Positions 8,337 through 18,021 are shown, numbered from the stretch's first letter. The stretch: DNA of 64,000 nt from Gemmataceae bacterium (GCA_901538445.1 LR594584.1:2073111-2137110); one strand, 5' to 3'. Made by a program: numbers and translations. The notes: generated from the sequence alone by a model not told the origin.

Positions 8337-9869
8337 TCACTTCCGCGGGAGCAACTCGGGCAGGTTCGCGATGCGGACCACGGCGACGCCCAGGACCTGT
8401 GCGCCCTGCACGAGGTTCGGCTCCTTGGCCTTGTCGAACGTGTCGCTCTGCGTGTGGTGCGTGAGCCGGTACTCGTCGATGTCTTGCAGGCACGCGAACC
8501 CGGGCACCCCCGCGGCGTGGAACGACAGGTGGTCGGTCCCGCCCATGCCCCGCATGTCGAGCCCCTTCCACCCGTCCACCTTCGCCAGCGCTCCGAGCTG
8601 CGGTTCGAGCACCTCGCGGACCGCGGTGCGGCCGTGCAGCCCGAGCCCGTGGACCTTCCCCGTGCCCGTGTCGTGGACCAGTGCCGCCGAGTGCCGCGGG
8701 AGTTCGTCCTTGTGCCGCTCGCAGTACTTCTTCGACCCGTGCAGCCCCTGCTCCTCGCCGGTGAACAGCACGAACCGGATCGTGCGCCGCGGGCGCTCGC
8801 CGGCCTTCGCCAGCGCCGCCACGGTTCGCGCGATCTCCAGCACCACGCAGCTCCCGGTCGCGTTGTCGGTCGTGCCGCTCGCGAGTTCCCACGAGTCGAG
8901 GTGCGCGCCGACCACGACGAACTCGTCGGGCTTCTCGCCCCCGGTGACCTCGCCGACGGTGTTGTAGACGGTGACCGGACCCGGCACGAACGTGTTCTCG
9001 ATCTCGACCTCGACCTTCGTGGTCGCGTCGGGCCGGGTGGCGAGGCGGTGCAGCAGCGCGTAGTGCTCGTGGGCCATGAACACCCGCGGGAGCCGGGCCT
9101 CCGCCGCGGCGCGATCGGCCGGCCAGCCCCCGGTGGTGACGAGCAGCCCGTGCGGCTTCCCGGCGTCGGTACACACGCACGCGGCCCCCTCGGCCTTGAG
9201 GAACTCCGTCACCGCGTCGAGCCCCGACTGCCGCAGGTCGGTGGCCTTCGGGTCGGTGCTGCTCTTCGGGTCGGGGAGCTTCGGCTCGTCCTTCCTCGGC
9301 TGGCCGGCCGACGGGCCGGCCGGGGCCGGGTAGTTGAGGTCGGTGATCGGCTTCACCTCCTTGGGGGCCGACAGCAGCACGGTCGCGTCCTTGAGCTTGC
9401 CGCGGTGGGCGTCGAGGTCGGCCTTCGTGCGGGCCGTCAGCACGACGACCTTGCCGGTCTTCTTGCCGCCGGTGCCGGGGGTCCACCCGTACGAGGCGAT
9501 GGCGAGTTCGCGGCCGTTGTCGGGGTCGACGAGCCTCATCGTCGCCTTCCCGCGGACCCAGCCGACCGGGATTTCCCACGGCTCGAGGCGGACGTTTTCG
9601 AGGCCGTAGGCCTTCATCTTCTCGGCGGTCCAGTTGTTGGCGCGCTCGAGGTTCTTCGACCCGGTGAGCCGCGGGCCGATCACGTCGGACATGTACTGGA
9701 GGTTCTTCATCAGTTCCGACCGCTCCTTGACCTCGGCGAGCAGCAGCGCGTCGAGTGCGGCGGACGAGCCGCGCGGCGCGGGGGCGAGTTCGGCCGAACG
9801 AGTGGTGGTGGGCGAGAGTGCGAGCGCGAGGCCGAGGAACGCGGCGGCAGCGAAGGCGGGGCGCGGCAT
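8337..9869 (-). CDS. Secreted M28-family zinc aminopeptidase
   Basis: A 510-residue exported peptidase with a signal peptide (AFAAAAFLGLALALS). The C-terminal half has the co-catalytic zinc site of M28 peptidases in order: GAHLDSW (His, Asp), TTDNATG (bridging Asp), GEEQG (general-base and ligand Glu), HDTGTG (Asp) and LTHHTQSDT (His). A PA-like domain is probably inserted before the catalytic part (about residues 110-270). It removes N-terminal residues from peptides, probably in the periplasm. It is divergent to the next gene, with a 231-base shared upstream region. Confidence 0.9.
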   Translation of the reverse strand: MPRPAFAAAAFLGLALALSPTTTRSAELAPAPRGSSAALDALLLAEVKERSELMKNLQYMSDVIGPRLTGSKNLERANNWTAEKMKAYGLENVRLEPWEIPVGWVRGKATMRLVDPDNGRELAIASYGWTPGTGGKKTGKVVVLTARTKADLDAHRGKLKDATVLLSAPKEVKPITDLNYPAPAGPSAGQPRKDEPKLPDPKSSTDPKATDLRQSGLDAVTEFLKAEGAACVCTDAGKPHGLLVTTGGWPADRAAAEARLPRVFMAHEHYALLHRLATRPDATTKVEVEIENTFVPGPVTVYNTVGEVTGGEKPDEFVVVGAHLDSWELASGTTDNATGSCVVLEIARTVAALAKAGERPRRTIRFVLFTGEEQGLHGSKKYCERHKDELPRHSAALVHDTGTGKVHGLGLHGRTAVREVLEPQLGALAKVDGWKGLDMRGMGGTDHLSFHAAGVPGFACLQDIDEYRLTHHTQSDTFDKAKEPNLVQGAQVLGVAVVRIANLPELLPRK

Positions 9870-10100
9870 GTGGTGCGGCTCCGGGGGCGGGTCCGTGGTG
9901 CGGTGACAGCGGGAGAAGCCCCATTGTGAACCGCCCCGCCACCGAGAACAACCGCCCGAGAGATGAAAACGCGAGGAGAGGAATCACACGGGATCGGGTA
10001 TGAATGGAGCAAGGCCGCTTCGCACTCGCCCGGCGAAGATTCCGTGCCCCGCGGCGAATCACCCCGGTGTTAGCCTGGTCTCACCCGGAACTGGTGCCCC

Positions 10101-11072
10101 ATGACCGCGTTCGTGTTGTCGGTCGCTCTCACGGTCGCCCCCACCGTTCTTCCGGACGTGGAACGCCTCCAGAACGGTGTAAACGCCGCTCGCACAAAGG
10201 CCATCGAGTATCTCAAGAAGGCCCAGAACGCGCAGGGCACCTGGGAAGGGACCGTCGTCGGGTTTCTTGTCGACATGGACGGCGGTAGCACCGCACTCGT
10301 GGTCCTCGCGCTGTTCGAAGCGGGGCTCGCCGCGAACGACCCCGCACTCGCCAAGGCCATCGAATACATCCAGAAGCTGGAACCGAAAAAGACCTACGTC
10401 GTGAGCCTGCAAGCGCAGGTGCTGGCCCGAGTGGACGCGAAGAAGTACGCAAAGCAGATCCAGGCGAACGCGGACTGGCTGCTCAAGACCGCGATCAAGA
10501 AGGACGGCCAACTGGAAGGCTGGAGCTACCCGCAGAACCAAATTGCCGACGGCTCGAACACGCACTTTGCCGTGGTGGGGTTGCACGCTGCGGTAAGCGC
10601 TGGTGCCAAGGTGGACCCCAAAGTGTGGGACCAGATCGGTGACCTGTACGTGCGTACTCAGGGGAAGGACGGGGGCTGGCCCTACTACTCAGATGGCAAT
10701 GCTTCTTCGAGCGTTAATATGACAGGTGCAGCTCTGGTCGGGCTGACCACCACTGCGAGTTACGGGCCGGAGGCGAAGAAGCGGGTGGCGTTTGAGGCGG
10801 GAATGGCTGCGTATCTCGACATGGGTATTGAGTCGCCCAAGAGTACCGCGTATCACCTGATGGTCATCGCGAAACTCGGCCGCCTCCTCGACGTCACTAC
10901 GTTCGAGACCGAGAAGAAGTCTCGAACGTGGTACCGACATGGTGCGGAGAAACTGCTCAAGGAGCAGAAGGCCGACGGGTCGTGGGTGTTCGGTCGCCAG
11001 GTGGACGCGACGCCCCACCTCGCGACCGCCTTCGCGCTGTACTTCCTCGGCCCGCCGCCTGCGAAGAAGTGA
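10101..11072 (+). CDS. Secreted terpenoid-cyclase-fold repeat protein
   Basis: A 323-residue protein with a short signal-like N-terminus (AFVLSVALTVAPTVL). The body has QW-like repeats of the prenyltransferase/squalene-cyclase fold, for example AQGTWEG, KDGQLEGWSYP, KDGGWPYY and ADGSWVFG. It lacks the DxDD or other catalytic signature of true squalene cyclases, so it is more likely a binding protein than an enzyme. Related proteins are encoded at 503-1468 and 45474-46610. Confidence 0.8.
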   Translation: MTAFVLSVALTVAPTVLPDVERLQNGVNAARTKAIEYLKKAQNAQGTWEGTVVGFLVDMDGGSTALVVLALFEAGLAANDPALAKAIEYIQKLEPKKTYVVSLQAQVLARVDAKKYAKQIQANADWLLKTAIKKDGQLEGWSYPQNQIADGSNTHFAVVGLHAAVSAGAKVDPKVWDQIGDLYVRTQGKDGGWPYYSDGNASSSVNMTGAALVGLTTTASYGPEAKKRVAFEAGMAAYLDMGIESPKSTAYHLMVIAKLGRLLDVTTFETEKKSRTWYRHGAEKLLKEQKADGSWVFGRQVDATPHLATAFALYFLGPPPAKK

Positions 11073-11108
11073 GGTCGCCGCTCGGACCCGTTCTGATCGG
11101 TTCGTCTT

Positions 11109-11179
11109 CTGTAGCCGGCCTCTGTGAGGCCGGGCGTCTGGGACTCGCCAAGCACCGGCCTCACAGAGGCCGGCTACAG
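11109..11179. repeat. Inverted repeat family B, copy 2
   Basis: Arms beginning CTGTAGCCGGCCTCTGTGAG and their complement ending at 11179, with a loop of about 19 bases that differs from copies 1 and 3. It lies between two plus-strand genes. Confidence 0.88.
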
Positions 11180-11275
11180 TGCGCAATCGACACGACGTGC
11201 TGCGATTCGCCTCGCGGCGGGGCGGCGGCGGTGGTATCCTCCCGGCCGCCCGACGGACCCGCCGGAAGGCCGCCG

Positions 11276-12607
11276 ATGCTCGGTCCCGCACTCGCCCTGC
11301 TCGCGCTCGTCGGTTCGCTCGCGGACCTGCCCCCCGGGGCCGTGCTCCGCCTCGGCGACCCGCGGTTCCGCGCGCCCGGCGAGGTGCGGAACCTGCGGTT
11401 CACCCCCGACGGCGCGACGCTCGCCGGCTGGGTCGCGCGGCCCGACGGCACGGTGCGGCCCGTCGCGTGGGACGCGGCCACCGGGTTCCCCCGCGACAAC
11501 CCGTTCCCGCCGCCGCAGGAACTCGGGGCCGGGGCGGTCCCGAGCGTGCGCGTCGGCGGCACCCGCGTGCTGACCGCCGGGCCGGGCACCGCAGGCCGCG
11601 TGTGGGACGCCGCGACCGGCCGCCAGCTCGCACTCCTCGCCGGGCACTCGGGCCGGGTCACCGCCGTCGCGGGCTCGCCCGACGGGTCACGCCTCGCCAC
11701 CGCCAGTTCGTCCGGGCTCGTGCGGGTCTGGGACGGCGAGACGTTCCGCGCCGCGTCCGACCCCCGCGGGCACCTCGCGCCCGTGTGCGCGATCCGCGTC
11801 GCGCCCGACGGCTCGCGCGCGGCGACGGTCGGCGCGGACGGCACGGTCCGCGTCTGGAGCCTCGCGACCGGCCGCGAGTTGCGCGGGTTCCGCCACCCCG
11901 GCCCGGTCGAGTTCACCCCCGACAGTTCGGCCGTGGTCCTCGCCACGGAAGACGGGCACGTGCGAGTGTGGGACGTGGTCACGGGTCTGGAACGGGTGCC
12001 CGATTCGCCCCCGCCGCCGCCTTCACCGACCGACGCCGAGCGGCTCGCGTGGTGCGGGGTGACGCTGGCGTTCTCGCCGACCGGGGCCGCGTTCGCGGTC
12101 GGGTACGCCGACGGGACCGTCGCGCTGTTCGAGCGGCACACGCAGGGGCTCCGCCGCGAGCTCCGGGGCCACGGGTCGGCGTGCCGCGCGCTGGCGTTCA
12201 CCCCGGACGGCTCGCGACTGCTTACCGCCGGAGGGGACCACACCGTGATCGTGTGGGACGTGCGGCCGCAGGCGGCCCCGCTCCCGCGGGCCGTGCGCCG
12301 GGAGACGAGCGCCGCGAAGCTGTGGGCGGCGATGTGTACCGGTCCGGCGGCCGACGCCTACCACGCGATGGCCCGGCTCGCGGTCGAACCGGACGCCGCG
12401 GTCGCGACCGCCCGGGTGCGGGTCCGCGCCGCCGACGCCGCGGACTCGACCGCCGCTTCGCGCCTCGCCGACTCCCGCGCGGTCGAACTGCTCGAAGCGC
12501 TCGGTACGCCCGAGGCCCGCGCGTTCCTGGCCTATCTCGCCGGGGGCCACGCCGACGCCTGGCGCACGCAGGAGGCCCGCCGCGCCCTGGAGCGGGCGCG
12601 GAGGTAG
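11276..12607 (+). CDS. Secreted WD40-repeat protein
   Basis: A 443-residue protein with a weak signal peptide (LALLALVGSLADLPPGA) and one seven-bladed WD40 propeller: units such as GSPDGSRLATAS, GLVRVWDGE, GTVRVWSLATGREL and HTVIVWDV. The last ~110 residues (AAKLWAAMCTG onward) form the short helical domain also found in the protein at 3975-6608. The chosen ATG starts the signal peptide. Probably an exported protein-interaction scaffold. Confidence 0.8.
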   Translation: MLGPALALLALVGSLADLPPGAVLRLGDPRFRAPGEVRNLRFTPDGATLAGWVARPDGTVRPVAWDAATGFPRDNPFPPPQELGAGAVPSVRVGGTRVLTAGPGTAGRVWDAATGRQLALLAGHSGRVTAVAGSPDGSRLATASSSGLVRVWDGETFRAASDPRGHLAPVCAIRVAPDGSRAATVGADGTVRVWSLATGRELRGFRHPGPVEFTPDSSAVVLATEDGHVRVWDVVTGLERVPDSPPPPPSPTDAERLAWCGVTLAFSPTGAAFAVGYADGTVALFERHTQGLRRELRGHGSACRALAFTPDGSRLLTAGGDHTVIVWDVRPQAAPLPRAVRRETSAAKLWAAMCTGPAADAYHAMARLAVEPDAAVATARVRVRAADAADSTAASRLADSRAVELLEALGTPEARAFLAYLAGGHADAWRTQEARRALERARR

Positions 12608-12622
12608 GGGCCGGTTGCGTCG

Positions 12623-12690
12623 GGGCGAGCCGCGTGTGTCAACACGCGGGTCGAGCGCCAGCACCCGCGTGTTGACACACGCGGCTCGCC
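12623..12690. repeat. Inverted repeat family A, copy 2
   Basis: Arms 12623-12651 and 12663-12690 are complementary (core GCGAGCCGCGTGTGTCAACA) with an 11-base loop. A small GC hairpin with CCTTC loop follows near 12718-12732. Confidence 0.85.
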
Positions 12691-12857
12691 AAGGGGGCCG
12701 ACCCACAGCACTTCACCCGCCCTTCGCGGGTTCTTCACACAGCCGGCTTACAACGAACCGTGCCGCGGGGCGCACCCGCACCCGGATTCGCGGGTACACT
12801 GGCGGTACGAGGGCCGACGGAGCGGCCGGCCGGTGCCGCTCTCCCACCGAGGACCAC

Positions 12858-13622
12858 ATGAGCCCGACGGCCACGCTGCCCGCCGCCCCACTCCCCACGA
12901 GGGACGCTCCCATGGCACAGCCCCGGATTCTGATCGTTGAAGATGAACGGGGGCTCACCCAGTCCCTGTCGTGGTACTTCAACAAGGAAGGGTACGAGAC
13001 GCACGTCGCCGAGACCGGCACCGAGGGGCTCCGCAAGGCCCAGACGATCCTGCCCGACGTGGTGCTGCTCGACATCATGCTCCCGGGGATGAACGGGCTC
13101 GACGTGTGCCGCGAGCTGCGGGCCGGCGAGCGGACCCGCGAGATCCCGATCATCATGCTCACGGCCAAGTCGGAGGAGACCGACCAGGTCGTCGGGTACT
13201 CGCTCGGGGCCGACGACTACGTCCCCAAGCCGTTCAACAACAAGGTGCTGCTGGCCAAGGTGAAGGCGCTGCTGCGGCGGGTCCAGGGGTCCGGCGAGCC
13301 CGGCGACGTGGCCGAGTACCACGGGGTGAAGATCGACCGCATCCGGCACCGCGTCACGTTCCGGGGCGAGACCCTCGACCTGACCCCGACCGAGTTCCGG
13401 TTGCTCGAGACCCTGGTCCGCCAGCCCGGCCGCGCGTTCAGCCGGCACCAGCTCATGGACTCGGCCATCGGCGAGGGGTCGATCGTGCTCGAGCGGACCA
13501 TCGACGTCCACATCAAGACGCTGCGGCAGAAGCTCGTGCAGGCCGGCGGCGAGGGCGAACTCATCGAGACCGTCCGCGGCGTCGGATACCGGTTCCGCGA
13601 GGACGAGGCCGACGGGAAGTGA
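12858..13622 (+). CDS. Response regulator, OmpR/PhoB type
   Basis: A 254-residue transcription regulator. The N-terminal receiver (after a ~18-residue leader) has the acidic pair EDE, the phospho-acceptor Asp in VVLLDIMLPG, and the switch residues TAK and KPF. The C-terminal half is an OmpR-type winged helix (LTPTEFRLLETL, RTIDVHIKTLRQKL, GVGYRF). It should bind DNA when phosphorylated by a sensor kinase. No kinase gene is adjacent, so it is an orphan here. A second start at 12912 (MAQPRILIVED) gives the more usual N-terminus; GAGG precedes the start used. Confidence 0.92.
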   Translation: MSPTATLPAAPLPTRDAPMAQPRILIVEDERGLTQSLSWYFNKEGYETHVAETGTEGLRKAQTILPDVVLLDIMLPGMNGLDVCRELRAGERTREIPIIMLTAKSEETDQVVGYSLGADDYVPKPFNNKVLLAKVKALLRRVQGSGEPGDVAEYHGVKIDRIRHRVTFRGETLDLTPTEFRLLETLVRQPGRAFSRHQLMDSAIGEGSIVLERTIDVHIKTLRQKLVQAGGEGELIETVRGVGYRFREDEADGK

Positions 13623-13642
13623 CCCGCGGCCGCGGGCCTTCT

Positions 13643-13710
13643 GGCGAGCGGGGGACGTGAGTCCCCCGGTGCGATTGAAGGCACCGGCGGGCTCACGCCG
13701 TGCCGCTCGC
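13643..13710. repeat. Inverted repeat family F, copy 2
   Basis: Imperfect arms 13643-13672 (GGCGAGCGGGGGACGTGAGT) and 13681-13710 (GCACCGGCGGGCTCACGCCG and following GTGCCGCTCGC). Less perfect than copy 3 at 42563. Confidence 0.7.
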
Positions 13711-13800
13711 GCGGATCACTTCTCCCCCGCGCGGTGAACTTTTCGGCTCCGGGTGCGTCGAAGGGTTGCACCGACCCTCGCCCCCGTCCCCGGAACCGCA

Positions 13801-14418
13801 ATGACCGCCACCCTTCGCGCCGCCGCGGCCGCCGCCGCCGCGCTCCTGTGCCTCCCGACCGTGACCGCCGCCGACCCGAAGGCCGCACCCGCCCGGCCGC
13901 ACGCGGTGCGGGTCATCAAGCTGGAGCGGGCCGACCCGGCCGAGGTGAAGCTGGCGCTCGGGTCGCTGCTCCCGTCCCGCGAGGTGGTCGAGCCGCCGGT
14001 GTTCGCGGGGCCGGCCGGCGAGCCCCGCCCCGGGGTGGTGTTCAGCAAGGCCGACGTCGTCACCCGGTTCCACTCCGAGCTGCGGGTGGTGCCCGACGAG
14101 CGGACCGGCGCGTTGGTGGTCCGCGGGCCGGAGCACCTGGTTCAGGTGGCGGCCGACCTCGCCGCGGTGATCGACCGCAAGGACGGCGACCCGCTCCCCC
14201 CGCTCAAGGCGCTCAAGGGGTTCGCCCCGAAGCACGCCCCCGCGTCCGACCTGGCCCGGTTCATCGACGCCCTGGAGTTCGACGACGTCCGCGCGGTCGC
14301 GCTCGGGAAGCACCTGCTGGTCCACGGGCCGGACGACGCGGTGAAGTCGGTCGCCGATCTGGTGAAGGAACTCGACGTCCCCGCCCGGCCCGCCGCGAAG
14401 GACGCCCCGAAGGAGTGA
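13801..14418 (+). CDS. Exported protein with two secretin-like (NolW/N1-type) subdomains
   Basis: A 205-residue protein with an Ala-rich signal peptide (AAAAAAAALLCLPTVTAA). Two segments, HAVRVIKLERADPAEVKLAL...ELRVVPDERTGALVVRGP and the later FIDALEFDDVRAVALGKHLLVHGP, resemble the small alpha/beta domains that precede secretin pores in type II/III secretion and type IV pili. The pore domain is missing. It may be a periplasmic companion of such a system or a planctomycete-specific derivative. No known partner gene is adjacent. Confidence 0.6.
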   Translation: MTATLRAAAAAAAALLCLPTVTAADPKAAPARPHAVRVIKLERADPAEVKLALGSLLPSREVVEPPVFAGPAGEPRPGVVFSKADVVTRFHSELRVVPDERTGALVVRGPEHLVQVAADLAAVIDRKDGDPLPPLKALKGFAPKHAPASDLARFIDALEFDDVRAVALGKHLLVHGPDDAVKSVADLVKELDVPARPAAKDAPKE

Positions 14419-14511
14419 CCGCGTCTCGGTCGGTACTGAGGTCGCGCCCCCGACCCGCCGCGGGGGCCGCGACTACAATTCTCTCACGCACCCACCCACG
14501 GCGGCCCACCC

Positions 14512-15753
14512 ATGAAAGCCGAAGTCCTCTCGATCGGCAGCGAGATCACCAGCGGTCAGAACCTCGACACGAACTGTCAGTGGCTCAGCCGCCGGCTCGC
14601 CGAGATCGGCGTCTCGGTCGGGTTCCACACCACCGTGGCCGACGACCTCGTCGACAACGTCGCGGTCTTTCGCACCGCCTGCGAGCGGGCCGACCTCGTC
14701 ATCAGCACCGGCGGCCTCGGGCCGACGCAGGACGACCTCACCCGCGAGGTGATCGCGGCCGTCGCCGGGGTGCCGCTCGAAGAAGACCCGGTGTCGCTGG
14801 CGCACATCAAGGAGATGTTCGCCAGGCGCGGCCGCGTGATGCCCGACCGCAACCACGTCCAGGCGCTTTTGCCGAAGGGTGCGGAAGCGATCTACAACGT
14901 GTGCGGCACGGCACCCGGCGTGTGGGCCAAGGTCGGGAAGGCGACGGTCGTCGCGATGCCGGGGGTGCCGTCCGAGATGTTCCGCATGTACCTCGAACAG
15001 GTGCAGCCGCGGCTCGTGAAGGAGGGGCTCGGCGGCGGCGTGATGGTGCAGCGGAAGATCAACACGTTCGGCACGGGCGAGTCGGCGGTCGAGGCGAAGC
15101 TCCTCGACGTCACCCGCCGCGGCCACGTTCCCGAGGTCGGCATCACGGTGAGCGACGCGGTGGTCTCGCTCCGCATCCTGGCCCGCGCCGCGTCGCCGGC
15201 CGAGGCGCAGGCGCAGATCGCCCCGGTCGAGGCGCTCATCCGCGAGCGGCTCGGCGACATGGTGTTCGGCGTCGAGGACGAGGAGCTTCACGACGTGGTC
15301 GTGCGTCTGCTCCACGAGAAGAAGCAGACGCTCGCGACCGCCGAGAGCCTCACGGGCGGGCTGGTCGCGCACCGCGTGTGCCTCGTGCCGGGCGCGAGCG
15401 ACTACTTCCGCGGCGGCGCGGTGACGTACACCGACGACATCAAGCACCGCGAACTGGGCGTGCCGACCGAACTGCTGGAGCGGTTCGGGGCGGTGAGCGA
15501 GCCGGTGGCGCGGGCGATGGCAGAGGGGGTACGGACGAAGTTCGGCACGGACCTTGGCGTCGCGACGACCGGCTTCGCGGGGCCGGGCGGCGGCACCGAC
15601 ACCGACCCGGTCGGCACCGCCTACGTCGCCCTCGCCCACAAGTCCGGCACCGACGTGACCCGCTGGGGCTGGCTCGGCACCCGCTACGAGATCATGAGCC
15701 GCACCGCCAAGCTCGCGCTGAACATGGCGCGCCTGCGTCTGTTGAAGGAGTGA
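14512..15753 (+). CDS. cinA: CinA family protein (nucleotide deamidase/pyrophosphatase)
   Basis: A 413-residue two-domain protein. The N-terminal MoCF-like domain (1-170) begins [19 protein letters not shown] and contains [15 protein letters not shown]; in homologues it hydrolyses ADP-ribose. The C-terminal CinA domain (about 250-410) contains [16 protein letters not shown] and [20 protein letters not shown] and is NMN deamidase-like. Both halves are complete, and the length is that of classical CinA. It acts in the cytoplasm in pyridine-nucleotide salvage. It is a single-gene unit here. Confidence 0.96.
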   Translation: MKAEVLSIGSEITSGQNLDTNCQWLSRRLAEIGVSVGFHTTVADDLVDNVAVFRTACERADLVISTGGLGPTQDDLTREVIAAVAGVPLEEDPVSLAHIKEMFARRGRVMPDRNHVQALLPKGAEAIYNVCGTAPGVWAKVGKATVVAMPGVPSEMFRMYLEQVQPRLVKEGLGGGVMVQRKINTFGTGESAVEAKLLDVTRRGHVPEVGITVSDAVVSLRILARAASPAEAQAQIAPVEALIRERLGDMVFGVEDEELHDVVVRLLHEKKQTLATAESLTGGLVAHRVCLVPGASDYFRGGAVTYTDDIKHRELGVPTELLERFGAVSEPVARAMAEGVRTKFGTDLGVATTGFAGPGGGTDTDPVGTAYVALAHKSGTDVTRWGWLGTRYEIMSRTAKLALNMARLRLLKE

Positions 15754-15822
15754 CCGCGGGTTGGCTTCGCGCGTAGGGTGCGTCGAGCCGCGCTTCGCGG
15801 CGAGCCGCACCGCGAAGCCTTT

Positions 15823-15893
15823 CCTGGGACCGCGGGCGTCCCGCCCGCTCTTCGACCATTCCAAAGAGCGGGCGGGACGCCCGCGGTCCCAGG
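15823..15893. repeat. Inverted repeat family G
   Basis: Perfectly matching 30-base arms (15823-15852 and 15864-15893, core CTGGGACCGCGGGCGTCCCG) with an 11-base loop. A second hairpin, GCCCCACGGGGGCAAGCCCC and GTGGC, follows at 15904-15929. Both lie between the convergent cinA and epimerase genes. Confidence 0.9.
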
Positions 15894-15949
15894 AGAAGCC
15901 GGCTGCCCCACGGGGGCAAGCCCCGTGGCTCGAAGGAACCACGCCGCCA

Positions 15950-16942
15950 TCACACCCACCGCACCTCCTTGAACCACGCGACCGCTTCGGCGATAGACTC
16001 GCGTGCGGGCCGTGGGGTAATGCCGAGTTCGGCGAAGGTGCGCGAGGCGTCGAAGTGCATGCGGCGGCGCGTGAGCTTCACGCCGGTCACGGTCGCCGCG
16101 GGGATGGTGCCGGTGAGCACGTCGGCCGCGAACTCGCTGACGTAAGCCGCGGTGAGCGCCACGGGGTACGGCACCCGCCACTTCGGTGCGGGCAGGCCGG
16201 TGAGCGCCGCGAGGTAGCCGAACACCGTCCGGATCGACCAGTTCTCGGCCCCGAGCAGGTAGCGCACGCCGGTGCGGCCGCGTTCCAGTGCCGCAACCAT
16301 TCCCGCGGCGATGTCGCGGACGTCCATCAGGTTCAGGTCGCCGTCGAGGTACGCCGAGCGCTTCCCGCGGCAGAAGTCGAGCATCATCTGGGTGGGCGGC
16401 GAGCGGCCCCAGTCCCCGGGGCCGATCGGCAGCGTCGGGTTCACGACAACGACCGGCGCGCCGCCGCGGGCGAGGTGGAACGCGAACCGCTCGGCCCGGA
16501 ACTTCGACCGGCAGTACGGGCCGATCACGTCGCGACTTGGCACGTCCTGATCCTCGGCAATCGCAGCCGTCTGCCGCGATCGCGTGAGGATGCTCTCGGT
16601 GCTGGTGTGGAGCACGCGCCGCGCGCCGGCCGCGAGCGCCGCCGTCAGCACGTTCACGGTGCCGAGGTAGTTGACGCGGTGGAAGTCGGCGCGGCGGCGG
16701 GTCCAGAGTTGCGGGTTCGCCGCGAGGTGGTACACGACCCCCGCCCCCCGCAGCGCGCGCCGCACGGCGTCCGCATCGCGAATATCCGCCGCCACGACAT
16801 CGACGCCTTCACGCGGCAGGTGATCGAGCCGCGCGCCGGGGCGCTCGACCACCCGCACGCGCTCGCCGCGCCCGACGAGTACCCGCACGAGGTGCGAGCC
16901 GATGAACCCGGCCCCGCCGGTGACTATGGTGGGGCCGCTCAT
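15950..16942 (-). CDS. NAD-dependent sugar epimerase/dehydratase, HpnA-like
   Basis: A 330-residue extended short-chain dehydrogenase. The Rossmann motif GGAGFIGSHL is at residues 9-18 and the catalytic Tyr-Lys pair in YCRSK near 150. The segment VVYHLAANPQLWTR resembles the VFHVAADYRLW stretch of hopanoid-associated epimerases, so HpnA is the best guess. Its start codon overlaps the stop of the upstream oxidoreductase gene by four bases (ATGA), so the two are translationally coupled. The product probably modifies a nucleotide sugar or lipid-linked sugar. Confidence 0.75.
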   Translation of the reverse strand: MSGPTIVTGGAGFIGSHLVRVLVGRGERVRVVERPGARLDHLPREGVDVVAADIRDADAVRRALRGAGVVYHLAANPQLWTRRRADFHRVNYLGTVNVLTAALAAGARRVLHTSTESILTRSRQTAAIAEDQDVPSRDVIGPYCRSKFRAERFAFHLARGGAPVVVVNPTLPIGPGDWGRSPPTQMMLDFCRGKRSAYLDGDLNLMDVRDIAAGMVAALERGRTGVRYLLGAENWSIRTVFGYLAALTGLPAPKWRVPYPVALTAAYVSEFAADVLTGTIPAATVTGVKLTRRRMHFDASRTFAELGITPRPARESIAEAVAWFKEVRWV

Positions 16943-18021
16943 GCCGCCTTCTTGTCGTACAGGTCGAGCCGCGGGTTGCCGGTGAGCACCGCGAATGCCG
17001 CTCGGATCTGGTCGAACCCCGTGCGGACCAGGAAGCCGGCGTCGCCGGCCTTCGCGCCGAGGACGACGTAGTTCGGGTCGCTCACGCCGAGGGTAAGGTC
17101 GGGTCGGTAACCGACGTTCGCGATGACCCGCTCGACCTCCCACGACACGGGCTTGCCGTTCGAGCGGCCGGCGATGCGGAAGCCCTTGTCCGGGCCGTGC
17201 GAGACGACCTCGTCGAGCACGGTTTGCGGGTGGAACTCCAGGTTGCCGTCGCAGCGTGTCGCGAGCGAGTTCGCCTTCACCGCGAGGCGGTCGCGTTCCT
17301 TGTATGGGTCGTTCGCGACCCGCGGGAGCGGTTGCCCCCGAGCGCCGCGCGTGATCCAGAACACCCACGTCGCGTGGTGTTCCTCCGCGAGCGTGGCCAG
17401 CGCGCAGATGCTCGCCGCCGCCGAGTAACCGTCGCCGATCAGCGCGACGCTGCGGCCGGCGTAGTGGTCCTTGCGGTCGCCGAGCACGTCCTCGACGCCG
17501 AAAGCGATGTGCGGCCGTGCGGCGAGTTCGCCCACCGCGGGGATGCCCGCGTCGCCGAGCCACCGCGGGGTGCCGAAGGTGCCGGTGCAGTCGAGCACGG
17601 CGTCGGCGGTGTCGATCCGCTCGGTGCCGTTCGAGGCGCGCACGAGGATGCGAAAGCCGCGGGCTGCGCGGCCGACGTGCAGGACGGTGTGTTCGAGGTG
17701 GAGGCTTTCGAGAAGTTGTTCCGACTCGCCGAGCGGCACGAGGTAGGCGTCGCGGAACTCGCGGCCGGTAATCAGATCGGTCGGAGCTGGCAGCGAGCGG
17801 CTCCCCTTCTCGCGGAGCAGCGTCTTCAGGCCGAGCGACGTGGCGTTCATCCCGAACGGCGTGAACATGCGGACGTGGCCCCACTGCCGCACGTGGTCCG
17901 CAATCGCGCCACGGTCGTACACGGCGACCGAGAGCCCGGAACTCTTCGCGTAGAGCGCGGCCTCCAGCCCGATCGGCCCGGCCCCGAGCACGGTCACCTT
18001 CTGCGGCGCGGCCTTGGACAT
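16939..18021 (-). CDS. FAD-dependent NAD(P)-binding oxidoreductase
   Basis: A 360-residue flavoprotein. The N-terminal dinucleotide fold is VTVLGAGPIGLEAALYAKSSG and a second, NAD(P)-type fold lies near VALIGDGYSAAAS (about residue 185). The conserved WGHVRMFTPF segment after the first fold is typical of a planctomycete family of flavin monooxygenase-like enzymes. ATG 18021 is used because GGAG lies six bases upstream; an in-frame start at 18054 would lie inside a palindrome. Coupled to the HpnA-like gene downstream. Substrate unknown. Confidence 0.8.
   Translation of the reverse strand: MSKAAPQKVTVLGAGPIGLEAALYAKSSGLSVAVYDRGAIADHVRQWGHVRMFTPFGMNATSLGLKTLLREKGSRSLPAPTDLITGREFRDAYLVPLGESEQLLESLHLEHTVLHVGRAARGFRILVRASNGTERIDTADAVLDCTGTFGTPRWLGDAGIPAVGELAARPHIAFGVEDVLGDRKDHYAGRSVALIGDGYSAAASICALATLAEEHHATWVFWITRGARGQPLPRVANDPYKERDRLAVKANSLATRCDGNLEFHPQTVLDEVVSHGPDKGFRIAGRSNGKPVSWEVERVIANVGYRPDLTLGVSDPNYVVLGAKAGDAGFLVRTGFDQIRAAFAVLTGNPRLDLYDKKAA

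Noticed and set aside
6997-10062. About 1020-codon minus-strand open frame across ferredoxin, hemH and peptidase genes
   Set aside because: It crosses several well-supported genes in the wrong frame or strand and shows only Arg-rich low-complexity sequence.
10101-11072. True squalene-hopene cyclase
   Set aside because: The protein is half the usual length, exported, and lacks the DxDD motif.
13801-14418. Full secretin
   Set aside because: Only small periplasmic-type subdomains are visible; the pore domain is absent.
15823-15893. Long palindromes called as ordinary rho-independent terminators
   Set aside because: Stems are about 30 base pairs without a T-run and belong to families with several copies, so I list them as repeats; a termination role remains possible.
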